From Metabacillus litoralis (GTDB lineage: Bacteria; Bacillota; Bacilli; Bacillales; Bacillaceae): DNA of 64,000 bases. Below the pieces are notes generated by a model. That model saw only the letters and a list, made by a program, of their open reading frames with translations. It did not search any database and was not told the origin of the DNA. Made by a program: the position numbers and the translations under genes. Positions 55,898 through 64,000 of this stretch are shown one piece after another; the stretch's first letter is position 1, and the number at the start of each line of letters is the position of its first letter. The stretch lies in NCBI RefSeq assembly GCF_003667825.1, contig NZ_CP033043.1:3094001-3158000 (forward strand). The letters run 5' to 3'.

Positions 55898-56164
55898 ATG
55901 TCTGAACGATTTTTTTTATATGATGATACAGTTGATACAAAAACAAGGTTTGTAAGCTTTGTGGGGGAAAATCAGCGATTCGATCTGGCCATTGTTCAGA
56001 GCGACCGTTATTATGGTAAGCATCTTGTTTTGGATATACAAAGTAATCGCTTTGCCATTATTGGTGAGGATGATTTAAAGGAACCAGGATACATAGAATA
56101 TGCTTATCAGCTAAATGAGGAAGATGCAGCAGAGCTCCGTGATTTTTTATATGAATTAATGTGA
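55898..56164 (+). CDS. DUF3055 protein
   Basis: Eighty-eight residues of the DUF3055 family. Characteristic segments are ERFFLYDDTVDTKTRFVSF and RFDLAIVQSDRYYGK. A GGAGAG site precedes the ATG. Found widely in Firmicutes without assigned function. Confidence 0.8.
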   Translation: MSERFFLYDDTVDTKTRFVSFVGENQRFDLAIVQSDRYYGKHLVLDIQSNRFAIIGEDDLKEPGYIEYAYQLNEEDAAELRDFLYELM

Positions 56165-56217
56165 TGTATGGTAAGGTGATTTTCCGTAGAAACTACCGAT
56201 TAAAAGGTAGGTGACCT

Positions 56218-56508
56218 ATGATGGATGATAAAGAAAAAGAAACGTATACCGATTTTTCAAATGTAGAAACACAGCGTAACTTTTTAATTCCTGAACAACT
56301 TCCAGAGGGTCCTTATGGTTCACCGCGAAATAAGGACGAGCCTGTTACTAATAAAAGTACACCTTGGAAGGAAGGGCAACGTTATTATAGTGCCTTTAAT
56401 TACGAGAATAAATCACTTCATCAAAATTTGGAGCGACATGATATGCCGGCTCATCCAACCCATGATGACCCCAACAAAAACGAAGAACCACCTTATACGT
56501 CAAAATAA
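56218..56508 (+). CDS. Hypothetical cytosolic protein, 96 aa
   Basis: Low-complexity hydrophilic protein with many Pro, Asn, Glu and Tyr, ending HPTHDDPNKNEEPPYTSK. It resembles proteins labelled only as cytosolic in other Bacillaceae. AGGTGACCT lies upstream of the ATG. Possibly disordered; no function known. Confidence 0.68.
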   Translation: MMDDKEKETYTDFSNVETQRNFLIPEQLPEGPYGSPRNKDEPVTNKSTPWKEGQRYYSAFNYENKSLHQNLERHDMPAHPTHDDPNKNEEPPYTSK

Positions 56509-56523
56509 GATGGTTAACTTAGG

Positions 56524-56557
56524 ATAACGTGACTAGTTTTTGTCACGTTATTTTTTT
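56524..56557. terminator. Bidirectional terminator, 96-aa gene / yutD
   Basis: ATAACGTGAC / GTCACGTTAT stem followed by T-runs. Confidence 0.9.
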
Positions 56558-56823
56558 ATTCTTTTTAGAACAAAGTACGCACAGCCGAAATTACAGTATT
56601 CAAATATGTACTCATCAAGGGTACTAATTTTTGTGTCATAGGTTGCTTTTTGATTTTGATCATCAAAAAAACCACGAAGTCTTAACTGACTATAGCCCCA
56701 ATCTCCAACAATAAAATCATATTTATTTAAAATTTCGCTGTATCTTTCCTTAAAAGCCTCTTCGTTAAAACCGTTTTTTTCTTCTTTTACTAATTCAAAA
56801 TGTTGGTTTTGAACACTTATCAT
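56548..56823 (-). CDS. yutD: DUF1027 protein YutD
   Basis: Ninety-one residues of the YutD/DUF1027 family, with the typical DFIVGDWGYSQLRLRGFFDD and a cysteine near the C-terminus (CNFGCAYFVLKR). It has a GAGGTG site. Conserved through Firmicutes; role unknown. Confidence 0.87.
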   Translation of the reverse strand: MISVQNQHFELVKEEKNGFNEEAFKERYSEILNKYDFIVGDWGYSQLRLRGFFDDQNQKATYDTKISTLDEYIFEYCNFGCAYFVLKRIKK

Positions 56824-56939
56824 GATTTCACCTCATCCATATTCCTTATTCTTATCATAATCTAAACATCTTCAACCATCAATTGCTAAGAAAATTTCAT
56901 GACACTTTGGTAACTATAAAAGAAGAGGAGGTGCTAATA

Positions 56940-57626
56940 ATGATAAAAACCAAATTAGCGATTAGTATTGTAGGTTTATCTTTATTAACAGCATGTCAGT
57001 ACGGTGCAGAAGAAGATTCTTCTTTTATGCATGAAAGTGGAAATACAATAAATGTAAGTGATCGTACTGATTTGTACAACGAGGAAGGTTCGCCAAATGC
57101 AAATGATAAAGGAGCAAACTTTGGATTTGTTCGACATCAAAAAAGTGGCATTCCTCAAGATATAGCCTATACTCCTACACCTGGAATGGACCGAGAAGCT
57201 GTTGCCAATTCGATTAGCAGTTTAAGTGTCCAGCTTCCTAACGTAAATGATGTTGCAACATTAGTTACAGATGAAGAAGTGTTAGTCGCTTATGAAACAG
57301 ATTCAGATAATCGTTTTGAAACAGCCGATCAAGTAAAGAAAACAGCTTTATCAGTTATACCGCGTTATTATCACGTGTACGTTTCTGATAATCCAAATAT
57401 GATTCAGCAAATCCAAGCGTATAGTCCACTTGATTCAACAAGTCGAGATATTGATGAAATCTTAACAGATACAATAAACAAGATGCTTGAGTCTCCTCAA
57501 GGCCGTGCTTTAAATAATGGCGAAAATGCTAATGGCGAAGGCTATGGAGAAATGAATGAAGATATCGATGATGATATGAAGGATGATTATGAAAAATCCC
57601 GTTACGAGAAGGAAAAAATGCAATAA
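56940..57626 (+). CDS. yutC: YhcN/YlaJ-family spore lipoprotein YutC
   Basis: Lipoprotein of 228 residues. Signal peptide with lipobox LLTAC about residue 19–20 of the precursor, then a YhcN/YlaJ domain and an acidic C-terminal tail. The ATG at 56940 has GAGGAGGTG upstream; the longer frame from 56883 has no site. Family members sit in the forespore inner membrane. Confidence 0.83.
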   Translation: MIKTKLAISIVGLSLLTACQYGAEEDSSFMHESGNTINVSDRTDLYNEEGSPNANDKGANFGFVRHQKSGIPQDIAYTPTPGMDREAVANSISSLSVQLPNVNDVATLVTDEEVLVAYETDSDNRFETADQVKKTALSVIPRYYHVYVSDNPNMIQQIQAYSPLDSTSRDIDEILTDTINKMLESPQGRALNNGENANGEGYGEMNEDIDDDMKDDYEKSRYEKEKMQ

Positions 57627-57630
57627 AGAT

Positions 57631-57662
57631 AAATGGAACTGTCACTTGACAGTTCCATTTTT
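57631..57662. terminator. Bidirectional terminator, yutC / lipA
   Basis: AAATGGAACTGTCA / TGACAGTTCCATTT stem. Confidence 0.9.
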
Positions 57663-57670
57663 CCACGTTA

Positions 57671-58567
57671 TTAAGCCTGTGCTTGTTTCTGCTTAGCTGC
57701 AGAATTTACTTGTTCATCTGCATGATAGGATGAACGAACAAGCGGACCAGCTTCACAGTGGCTAAAGCCTTTACTTAATGCAATTTCACGAAGTTCAGCA
57801 AATTCATCTGGATGATAATATTTTTGAACTTTAAGGTGTTTTTTCGTTGGTTGTAGATATTGACCAATTGTCATAATATCCACATCATGAGCACGTAAAT
57901 CATCCATTGTTTCAATGATTTGCTCTTTTGTTTCTCCAAGACCAATCATAATACTTGATTTAGTTGGAATTTCTGGTTGCATTTCTTTAGCACGTTGTAA
58001 AAATTCTAAAGAACGATCATATTTCGCACGAGCACGAACTCTAGGTGTTAGCTCACGAACTGTTTCAATATTATGGTTAAGGATATCAGGTTTTGCATCC
58101 ATTAACATCTTAAGATTCTCATAAACGCCACCCATATCTGAAGGTAGCACTTCAATTGTTGTAAACGGACTTTTGCGTCGAATCGCACGAACTGTTTCAG
58201 CAAATACTTGTGCTCCACCATCTTTTAGGTCATCACGAGCTACAGCAGTTACAACTGCATGTTTAAGATTCATAAGAGCAACCGAGTCTGCTACGCGTTC
58301 TGGTTCTGCTAGGTCTAATTCAGTAGGAAGTCCTGTTTTAACGGCACAGAATCGGCATGCACGAGTACATACAGCACCTAAAATCATAAACGTAGCTGTA
58401 CGACGAACAGCCCAACATTCATGAATATTTGGACATCTAGCCTCTTCACAGACAGTGTGTAGGTTTTGCTCTCTCATCAGCTTTTTTAGATCTGTATAGT
58501 TCTCGTTCGTGTTTAATTTTATTTTTAACCATTCTGGCTTACGTAGATATTCTTCCTTTTTCGCCAT
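57671..58567 (-). CDS. lipA: Lipoyl synthase
   Basis: Radical SAM enzyme inserting two sulfurs into octanoyl groups, 298 residues, identical in length to B. subtilis LipA. Auxiliary cluster [12 protein letters not shown] and radical [11 protein letters not shown] are both intact. I use the ATG at 58567 ([11 protein letters not shown]) with GGAG nine bases upstream. It depends on Fe-S supply as from yutM and yutI. Confidence 0.96.
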   Translation of the reverse strand: MAKKEEYLRKPEWLKIKLNTNENYTDLKKLMREQNLHTVCEEARCPNIHECWAVRRTATFMILGAVCTRACRFCAVKTGLPTELDLAEPERVADSVALMNLKHAVVTAVARDDLKDGGAQVFAETVRAIRRKSPFTTIEVLPSDMGGVYENLKMLMDAKPDILNHNIETVRELTPRVRARAKYDRSLEFLQRAKEMQPEIPTKSSIMIGLGETKEQIIETMDDLRAHDVDIMTIGQYLQPTKKHLKVQKYYHPDEFAELREIALSKGFSHCEAGPLVRSSYHADEQVNSAAKQKQAQA

Positions 58568-58866
58568 CTGATTCATCTCCATTATGTAATCTATTTATCG
58601 TTATCCACTAATCTAACTATTTCAATATACGTTTCCACTTTAACATAAGGAAACGAGTCGGACAAGGAAAAGGACTGTATGTAATTTCTAACATTTTCTA
58701 TTAATGAAATACAAATTGAAAACCAAACTATAAAAAGATACTTCCATGGGCAGTTATTGACAAGGATTGGACTTTTACTGGCAGTATTACCTTTTACATT
58801 GAAACCAGGTACCACTGCCAGTGAAGGTGTGATTCAATTTGGAACAAATGAAAGGAGCTCATTACT

Positions 58867-59862
58867 GTGCAAAAAGTACTTTCCTTTATGATCATCTTCT
58901 TCATGATGATCTCTGTTTCAGCACATCAAGTTGCCAATGCTGCTGAAAAAACCGACCAAGAAAAAGAATATGAAAAGCTAATGAGCTTATATACAAAAGT
59001 AGAAACATTAACGAACATACCTTGGTATGTGTTAGCTGCAATTGATCAATATGAAAGAAATGTCCGTCATTCTAGAAAAGACATTCCCAAAGCTAACGGG
59101 TCCATTGAAATTTATGTCAAACCCGAAGTATGGGCAGGGCCCCTCAATCCAAATATGCAGGATACCAATCCTAGAAGCATAGGTTTATTTGGTGGAATTG
59201 GAGAGGATGGTAATGGAGATCAGGTTGCCGACCCAACAAATGACGAGGACATCCTCTATTCTTTTGCGCATTATTTACAATCATATGGATCTGATTTGGA
59301 AAATTTAAAGATTGGCTTATGGGATTATTATCAACGTGATAAAACAGTTGGACTCATTTTAGGTCATATGAAATTATATAAAAAATATGGCCACTTGGAT
59401 TTAGATAAGCATGCATTCCCTGTCCCTCTACAACATAACTATAGTTACAAAAATACGTGGGGAGATGCCCGCGGCTGGGGTGGCAGAAGAATCCATGAGG
59501 GAACCGACATTTTTGCAAATTACGGGGTTCCAGTAAGAGCAACTTGTTACGGAGTTGTTGAGATGAAGGGGTGGAATCGATATGGTGGTTGGAGAGTAGG
59601 AATACGCGATATCGACAATACGTACCATTATTTTGCCCATTTAAATGGTTTTGCAGATGGCCTCCAAACAGGACAAGTTGTCGAGCCAGGTCAATTAATT
59701 GGATCAGTAGGAAGCTCTGGATATGGCCCTCCTGGTACCGCAGGAAAATTCCCACCACATCTACACTATGGCCTTTATAAAGATAACGGTCGAACCGAAT
59801 GGTCATTTGATCCGTATCCTCACCTGAAATCTTGGGAACGAGCTGACCGAAAAAGAAAATAG
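58867..59862 (+). CDS. lytH: L-Ala-D-Glu endopeptidase LytH (YunA)
   Basis: Secreted M23-family peptidase of 331 residues (B. subtilis 326) that trims spore cortex peptides. Signal peptide about 1–25, a linker region, then the catalytic domain (about 205–325) with HEGTDIFAN and HLHYGLY zinc ligands. It starts at GTG after AAAGGAG. The B. subtilis gene is sigma-K dependent; no such promoter was demonstrated here. Confidence 0.9.
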   Translation: MQKVLSFMIIFFMMISVSAHQVANAAEKTDQEKEYEKLMSLYTKVETLTNIPWYVLAAIDQYERNVRHSRKDIPKANGSIEIYVKPEVWAGPLNPNMQDTNPRSIGLFGGIGEDGNGDQVADPTNDEDILYSFAHYLQSYGSDLENLKIGLWDYYQRDKTVGLILGHMKLYKKYGHLDLDKHAFPVPLQHNYSYKNTWGDARGWGGRRIHEGTDIFANYGVPVRATCYGVVEMKGWNRYGGWRVGIRDIDNTYHYFAHLNGFADGLQTGQVVEPGQLIGSVGSSGYGPPGTAGKFPPHLHYGLYKDNGRTEWSFDPYPHLKSWERADRKRK

Positions 59863-59904
59863 TATCGACAAAACTCGGGGCGTGCCTGTCACTTCCCGAA
59901 ATGT

Positions 59905-59936
59905 ACAAAAAAGAGGCTGATTTTCTCAGCCTCTTC
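59905..59936 (-). terminator. metPS terminator
   Basis: AAGAGGCTGA / TCAGCCTCTT stem followed by TTTTTTG on the minus strand, beyond the metS stop. Confidence 0.88.
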
Positions 59937-59940
59937 TCAT

Positions 59941-60045
59941 TTATTTTTGTTTTGCTTTAATTACAGCATTTGTAATACTTGCCGCAAGGCCTCCCCAAAC
60001 GACTACAATACCGATTACCATCATTGCAATAGCAGATGTACTCAT
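59941..60045 (-). CDS. metS: MetS-like small subunit of NSS transporter
   Basis: Thirty-four residues with one hydrophobic helix (MSTSAIAMMVIGIVVVWGGL and a basic tail). The start overlaps the stop of the NSS gene as TAATG. This matches MetS, the small subunit of the MetPS methionine/alanine importer of Corynebacterium. A GAGG-type site lies inside the NSS gene. Confidence 0.85.
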   Translation of the reverse strand: MSTSAIAMMVIGIVVVWGGLAASITNAVIKAKQK

Positions 60046-61556
60046 TATTGAGAAACCTCCTTATTCTTTGAAGTTGTTGATTCATTTTGCTTTTTATTTG
60101 TTACCGAGAACAGTACTCCAACTAAGACTGCTCCAATAGCTACCGTCCAACCCCAATTAAAGAGGAATTCACGAGGGTAGTCACCATATTCGCTTGTTAA
60201 GTTTGTTCTTAAGTTATCGAACATCATATATCCTAGTACGATTGGAGTGATAAAACCTAAGCATACTCTCCACCAAGTACCTAATTGAATGTCTGACAAC
60301 TCATTAGCATGCTTTTGAATATTCTTTAATTCCTTTGCAAACCATGCAATTGCAATTACTTCAATGAAACCAGCTAATGTAATACCAAATGTATTAATGA
60401 AGTAGTCAACTGAATCTAGGAAATATAGACCACCTCTTGTAGCGAATAGTAATGAGATAACAGCAGCTAATCCACCACCAATTGCAACAGCCTTTGTACG
60501 AGATACTTTAAACTTCTCTTGAATACCTGCAACATATGTTTCCGTAATGGAAATTAAGGATGTTAAACCTGCTAATATTAATGAACCAAAGAATAGGAAC
60601 CCAAATAATCCATTAAAAGCAGGGAATTCATTAATAATTTGTGGGAATACAACAAATGCTAGACCAACACCAGAAGAAACTACTTCTGCTACAGGAACTC
60701 CTTGCTGTGCTGCCATAAATCCTAATGCACTAAATACTCCAATACCAGCAAGAACTTCGAATGCTGAGTTTCCGAAACCAGTAATAAAAGCATTGTTTGT
60801 AATATCAGATTTTTTAGGAAGATAACTTGAATAAGTAATCATAATAGCAAATGCAATCGATAAACTAAAGAAGATCTGTCCGTAAGCCGCAACCCATACT
60901 TTACCATCTAGGATTTTACTCCAATCTGGTTTGAAGAACGCATCTAATCCTTGAGCAGCTCCATCAAGTGTTAAAGCGCGAATAACGATAATAGTAAACA
61001 TAATAACTAAAACTGGAATAAATACTTTATTAGCTGCTTCAATACCTTTTTTAACACCCGCAAATAAAACGCCTAAAGTAACAATCCAAACTAAGATAAG
61101 TGGAATTAAAACCCCTGGTACTAGCCCACCAAATTGACCAGGCTTTTCTGCTAGTTGTAGGTACTCACCGAATAAGAATCCTTCTGTATCAGTACCCCAA
61201 TTTTGGTTAAATGCAAAAACAGAATAAGATGAAGCCCAAGCGATAATAACTGGATAGTAACATGAAATAACAAATGCGATAGCAACCTGCCACCAGCCCA
61301 ACCATGAACTTCCCTTACCAACTTTACCGAAAGTTGTAGGAGCAGACCCACGATATTTATGTCCTAGTGTAAACTCCATTACTAGTAATGGGATACCAGC
61401 TGTTAACAAAGCAAATAGATATGGTAAGAAAAATGCTCCTCCTCCATTTTCATATGCTGTTGCCGGAAATCTCCAGATATTTCCTAAACCTACTGCAGAA
61501 CCAACAGCTGCTAGAATAAAGCCAGCCCTTGTCCCCCACTGTGGGCGATTTTCCAT
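60045..61556 (-). CDS. Sodium-dependent neurotransmitter-family (NSS) transporter, MetP-like
   Basis: NSS transporter of 503 residues with about twelve helices. The N-terminal Na+ and substrate signature AAVGSAVGLGNIWRFP is complete, as is GGGAFFLPY. The MetS gene overlaps its 3' end, which suggests a methionine- or alanine-type substrate. The ATG has GAGGAGGAAAAT upstream. No S-box precedes it. Confidence 0.9.
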   Translation of the reverse strand: MENRPQWGTRAGFILAAVGSAVGLGNIWRFPATAYENGGGAFFLPYLFALLTAGIPLLVMEFTLGHKYRGSAPTTFGKVGKGSSWLGWWQVAIAFVISCYYPVIIAWASSYSVFAFNQNWGTDTEGFLFGEYLQLAEKPGQFGGLVPGVLIPLILVWIVTLGVLFAGVKKGIEAANKVFIPVLVIMFTIIVIRALTLDGAAQGLDAFFKPDWSKILDGKVWVAAYGQIFFSLSIAFAIMITYSSYLPKKSDITNNAFITGFGNSAFEVLAGIGVFSALGFMAAQQGVPVAEVVSSGVGLAFVVFPQIINEFPAFNGLFGFLFFGSLILAGLTSLISITETYVAGIQEKFKVSRTKAVAIGGGLAAVISLLFATRGGLYFLDSVDYFINTFGITLAGFIEVIAIAWFAKELKNIQKHANELSDIQLGTWWRVCLGFITPIVLGYMMFDNLRTNLTSEYGDYPREFLFNWGWTVAIGAVLVGVLFSVTNKKQNESTTSKNKEVSQ

Positions 61557-61963
61557 AATATTTTCCTCCTCTTCTCATCTCTCACTTAAATGTGGAAACA
61601 ATTAGAAATTATATAATTTTCTGATTATTTATTATAATCTATACATAGTATAATCGGACATTATGCCTATGTCTATAAAAAATTTTTAAAAAATACTATT
61701 TTAAGATGATATTTTCAGAAATTTTAGATTCTATTAAATAGAATATGGAAATACTTTATACATTTTCAAACAAAGACAGATTTTCCCTTTAACTCTTTAA
61801 TTCTTAAAAGTTGTAAAATGAAATAGTCACCATAAATATTTTTTAACTTCTAAATATTCAGTATCTTTCGACCCTACCTTATATAAATAAAAAATAGATA
61901 TTACTATTCAAGGAATAACATTACAAAGAAATGAAAAAAAAGAAAGGCGAATCGCCTTCCTTT
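61557..61963. other. AT-rich intergenic gap between the NSS gene and the NhaC-family gene
   Basis: About 400 bp, very AT-rich. It holds a minus-strand TATAAT-like sequence near 61632–61640 that may be the NSS promoter, and the terminator of the NhaC-family gene near its upper end. No gene or riboswitch is recognised. Confidence 0.4.
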
Positions 61964-61964
61964 T
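61934..61964 (-). terminator. Terminator of the NhaC-family gene
   Basis: GGAAGGCGA / TCGCCTTTC stem with a T-run (TTTCTTTTTTTTC) on the minus strand. Confidence 0.8.
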
Positions 61965-63514
61965 TATACTGCTTTTGCTCTTTTTGCAAAAATGAAAATA
62001 AACCCTACTAATAAGATAGATATTGTAAGTAAACCAACTAAACTACTACCCGTAAAACCTAAAACAAGATAACCGATTGTAGCAACGCCTCCACCAATTA
62101 AGGCGTAAGGTAACTGAGTCAATACGTGATCAATGTGATGACTTCCTGCTCCTGTAGAGGATAGTATTGTCGTATCAGAAATTGGTGAACAATGATCACC
62201 TAATACAGAACCTGCAAGAACTGCTGCCATAGCTGCAAGCAACATGTTAATATCAGTAGCTGCTGTAATTTCACCTGCAATTGGTAACATGATTCCAAAA
62301 GTTCCCCAAGAAGTACCAGTTGCAAACGCCATGAATGCTGCCAATATAAACATTACGACTGGAAGATACGATAAGTTAAGGTTAGATTTTTCAACAATTC
62401 CCGCTAAATATTCCCCTGTACTTAATTGACCGATCAAATCTACAATAACCCACGCAAATAACAGGATGTAGATAGCTGGTAGCATTGATTTAACACCTTC
62501 AATGATTGCAAGGGGCAAATAACGCCCATTAATTCCTCTACTAAAAAATAATATGATGGTGATTGCTAGTCCAAATAGTCCGCCATATAATAGCGATGCT
62601 GAAACATCTGTATTTTCAAAGATTGCAAAAATATCTACAGCTGATTTGTCTTCAATTGCTGAATAACCCGTATAAAGCATCGATGCCACTGTACCAATAA
62701 TTAAAGAAAGAATAGGCCAAACAAGGTTACCAATCGTGCCTTTATCACTTGTTGGTAAATCTTCTTTAATTTCACCCAATGCTTCTTTGGAAGGATCAAC
62801 TACTTGTCCAGTTTGAATCGCACGATCTTCATGAACTTTCATGCTGCCAATATTAATATTGAAATAAGCTACTGCAAACACAAGAACCAATGCAGCAAAA
62901 ACATAGTAGTTCATCGGAATCATTGTCATAAATGCGCCAAGCGGTGTAAACTCAGTAACACCATGAGTAGTTAAAATTGTCGCAATCATTGCAATGATAT
63001 ATGCTCCCCAGCTTGAAATTGGTGAAACAACACAAACTGGTGCTGATGTTGAATCAATAATATAAGCAAGTTTAGCCCGTGAAACCTTTTGACGATCAGT
63101 AATCGGACGACTAACTTGTCCAACGGCAAGTGCATTAAAATAATCATCAATGAAAATGAGTATTCCTAATATTGCTGCTGTAAATTGAGCTCCTGTTCGA
63201 GTTTTTACACGCTTTTGTGCCCACTCACCAAAAGCACGACTCCCGCCTGAGATAGAAATAAGTGCTGTAACAATTCCTAAGATTAACAAGAATAATATGA
63301 TATAAACATTCCAAGTGTTTAATTCACCTTCAGAAATGAAAATACCTTTAACAGCATTTATTATGACCATCCCGGAATCTGCGATTGAAAAATCCTTTAG
63401 TAATAACGCTGCTGATACAATCCCCACGCCTAGAGATAACAAAACTCTCCTTGTTAAGATAACCATTAAGATGGCGATTATCGGGGGAATAATTGAAAAA
63501 ATAGTGCCTGACAT
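61964..63514 (-). CDS. NhaC-family transporter, probably lysine transporter (LysW type)
   Basis: NhaC-superfamily transporter of 516 residues with about twelve to fourteen helices. Family motifs are FIDDYFNALAVG and DSTSAPVCVVSPISSWGAY, and the C-terminal GDHCSPISDTTILSSTGAGSHH is conserved. I use the ATG at 63514 (MSGTIFSIIPP) with GGGAGG eleven bases upstream. A lysine riboswitch precedes it, so the substrate is probably lysine rather than Na+/H+ alone. Such proteins have been called LysW. Confidence 0.87.
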   Translation of the reverse strand: MSGTIFSIIPPIIAILMVILTRRVLLSLGVGIVSAALLLKDFSIADSGMVIINAVKGIFISEGELNTWNVYIILFLLILGIVTALISISGGSRAFGEWAQKRVKTRTGAQFTAAILGILIFIDDYFNALAVGQVSRPITDRQKVSRAKLAYIIDSTSAPVCVVSPISSWGAYIIAMIATILTTHGVTEFTPLGAFMTMIPMNYYVFAALVLVFAVAYFNINIGSMKVHEDRAIQTGQVVDPSKEALGEIKEDLPTSDKGTIGNLVWPILSLIIGTVASMLYTGYSAIEDKSAVDIFAIFENTDVSASLLYGGLFGLAITIILFFSRGINGRYLPLAIIEGVKSMLPAIYILLFAWVIVDLIGQLSTGEYLAGIVEKSNLNLSYLPVVMFILAAFMAFATGTSWGTFGIMLPIAGEITAATDINMLLAAMAAVLAGSVLGDHCSPISDTTILSSTGAGSHHIDHVLTQLPYALIGGGVATIGYLVLGFTGSSLVGLLTISILLVGFIFIFAKRAKAV

Positions 63515-63594
63515 GATGTAAAATGCCTCCCTGTTTTTATTATTGGAAGGGCTTATACTGATTGTAAGGAACAATGCACCCTAAAAAAGTGCAT

Positions 63595-63633
63595 AGAAAA
63601 AGAGTAACGATAGAAAATAACTATCATTACTCT
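63595..63633 (-). terminator. Riboswitch-controlled terminator
   Basis: AGAGTAATGATAG / CTATCGTTACTCT stem and TTTTTCTATG on the minus strand, between the aptamer and the coding start. Confidence 0.9.
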
Positions 63634-63654
63634 TATTTGAATAATGTTATGTTA

Positions 63655-63850
63655 TCCTCCATCTCGATCAGTAGCCCTCCATTATAGTTTTCTATAATGA
63701 CAGTATTACCTTTATTCAACGTAATACCAGCAAATGCAGCCTGACTAGCTAACATTCACTTCGGCAAAAACCCCTTTTCAATACGTTCATCGTTGTCATT
63801 CTCACATATTGTACTCTTGGTTTCTGCGCCTCTACCTCATCATGAGATAA
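63655..63850 (-). promoter_or_regulatory. Lysine riboswitch (L-box)
   Basis: Reading the minus strand, the conserved aptamer pieces appear in order: GATGAGGTAGAGGCGC (about 63826–63841), AAGAGTA, AAAAGGGGTTTTTGCCGAAG (about 63759–63778) and GGGCTACTGATC near the 3' end. A transcription terminator follows. This is the L-box of lysine genes, repressing transcription when lysine is abundant. Boundaries are approximate. Confidence 0.87.
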
Positions 63851-63865
63851 GGTGATGTAGGTCAA

Positions 63866-63894
63866 TATTTAATTAACTTTCAATAGTTTAGCAA
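63866..63894 (-). promoter_or_regulatory. Promoter for the lysine riboswitch transcript
   Basis: Minus-strand TTGCTA (63889–63894), 17-base spacer, TAAATA (63866–63871), just upstream of the aptamer. Confidence 0.5.
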
Positions 63895-63913
63895 AATAGT
63901 AGTCATATGACAA

Positions 63914-64000
63914 CTATGGAATTGCTGGTAATTCAATGGCAGGTGCATTTTCTCCGCTTCCATTATTATAATACTGCGGTACATCACCGTGAGCTGCAAT
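63914..64000 (-). CDS. 3' end of a further gene, possibly yunB
   Basis: The last 28 codons of a minus-strand gene are visible, ending NGSGENAPAIELPAIP and a TAG. The gene continues beyond the window. In B. subtilis yunB lies near lytH, and the C-terminus could suit it, but the piece is too short for a safe call. Confidence 0.4.
   Translation of the reverse strand: MAAHGDVPQYYNNGSGENAPAIELPAIP

Noticed and set aside
59354-59908. 184-codon open frame antisense to lytH
   Set aside because: It lies entirely within and beyond a well-supported peptidase gene, has no ribosome binding site, and its composition is that of a reversed reading frame.
61557-61800. S-box (SAM) riboswitch upstream of the MetP-like gene
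   Set aside because: None of the conserved S-box elements is visible in this AT-rich segment.
1-64000. Insertion sequences, prophage, tRNA or rRNA genes
   Set aside because: No transposase, integrase or phage protein was seen among the reading frames, and no tRNA- or rRNA-like sequence was recognised.

Overview
The window reads as an AT-rich stretch of chromosome from a spore-forming member of the Bacillaceae, related to Bacillus subtilis but not that species. Gene order from end to end follows the B. subtilis pbpD–mrp–com–yue–yui–yum–yut–thr–lipA–lytH stretch. Start codons are mixed (ATG, GTG, TTG) behind strong AGGAGG-type ribosome binding sites, and T-tailed hairpins follow most genes. 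There are spore genes (yueG, yutH, yutC, lytH). No rRNA, tRNA, prophage, transposase or CRISPR array is visible. Gene symbols rest on family recognition plus synteny, not on a database search.

Layout. 1–3.3 kb: 3' part of a class A penicillin-binding protein (pbpD), yuxK, a GC-rich palindromic intergenic repeat, yufK and a small secreted or anchored protein. 3.4–9.2 kb: the complete seven-gene mrpABCDEFG Na+/H+ antiporter operon. 9.3–16 kb: the competence/quorum region with yuxO, comP, comQ, degQ, a 74-aa gene and the EAL/HDOD gene yuxH. comX and comA, normally part of this cluster, are absent, yet degQ keeps a three-half-site ComA-box-like motif. 16–25.4 kb: an HpaB-type flavin monooxygenase, yueH, yueG, yueF, yugS, yugP, a MerR regulator, yuzF, yueE, an orphan Spo0B/CitA-type kinase and yueD. 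25.6–30.3 kb: adeR–ald, two small proteins, a folded intergenic segment, yuiH and bioY with a BirA operator. 30.4–37.4 kb: small proteins, yuiF, a 21-bp phased repeat array, pepA, yuiD, a BtuF-like protein, yuiC, yuiB, yuiA. 37.5–46 kb: a Nudix hydrolase, a second structured repeat, NDH-2 (yumB) with a Rex-like box, yumC, iron-sulfur genes yutM and yutI, dapF, a DUF2225 protein, yuzB, yutJ and yuzD. 46–51 kb: the overlapping hom-thrC-thrB operon with a palindrome in its promoter, a 2-hydroxyacid dehydrogenase and a 51-bp tandem repeat. 51–64 kb: yutH, yutG, yutF, yutE, an EAL protein, small genes, yutD, yutC, lipA, lytH, an NSS transporter with its 34-aa MetS partner, and an NhaC-family transporter behind a lysine riboswitch. 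The window ends in the 3' end of one more gene.

Functionally this is mostly housekeeping: sodium/pH homeostasis (mrp), redox and Fe-S metabolism (yumB, yumC, yutJ, yutM, yutI, lipA), aspartate-family amino acids (dapF, hom, thrC, thrB, lysine transport), alanine catabolism (adeR–ald) and sporulation. The unusual parts are the reduced com locus, several tiny membrane-peptide genes, and four kinds of repeated or strongly folded intergenic DNA.
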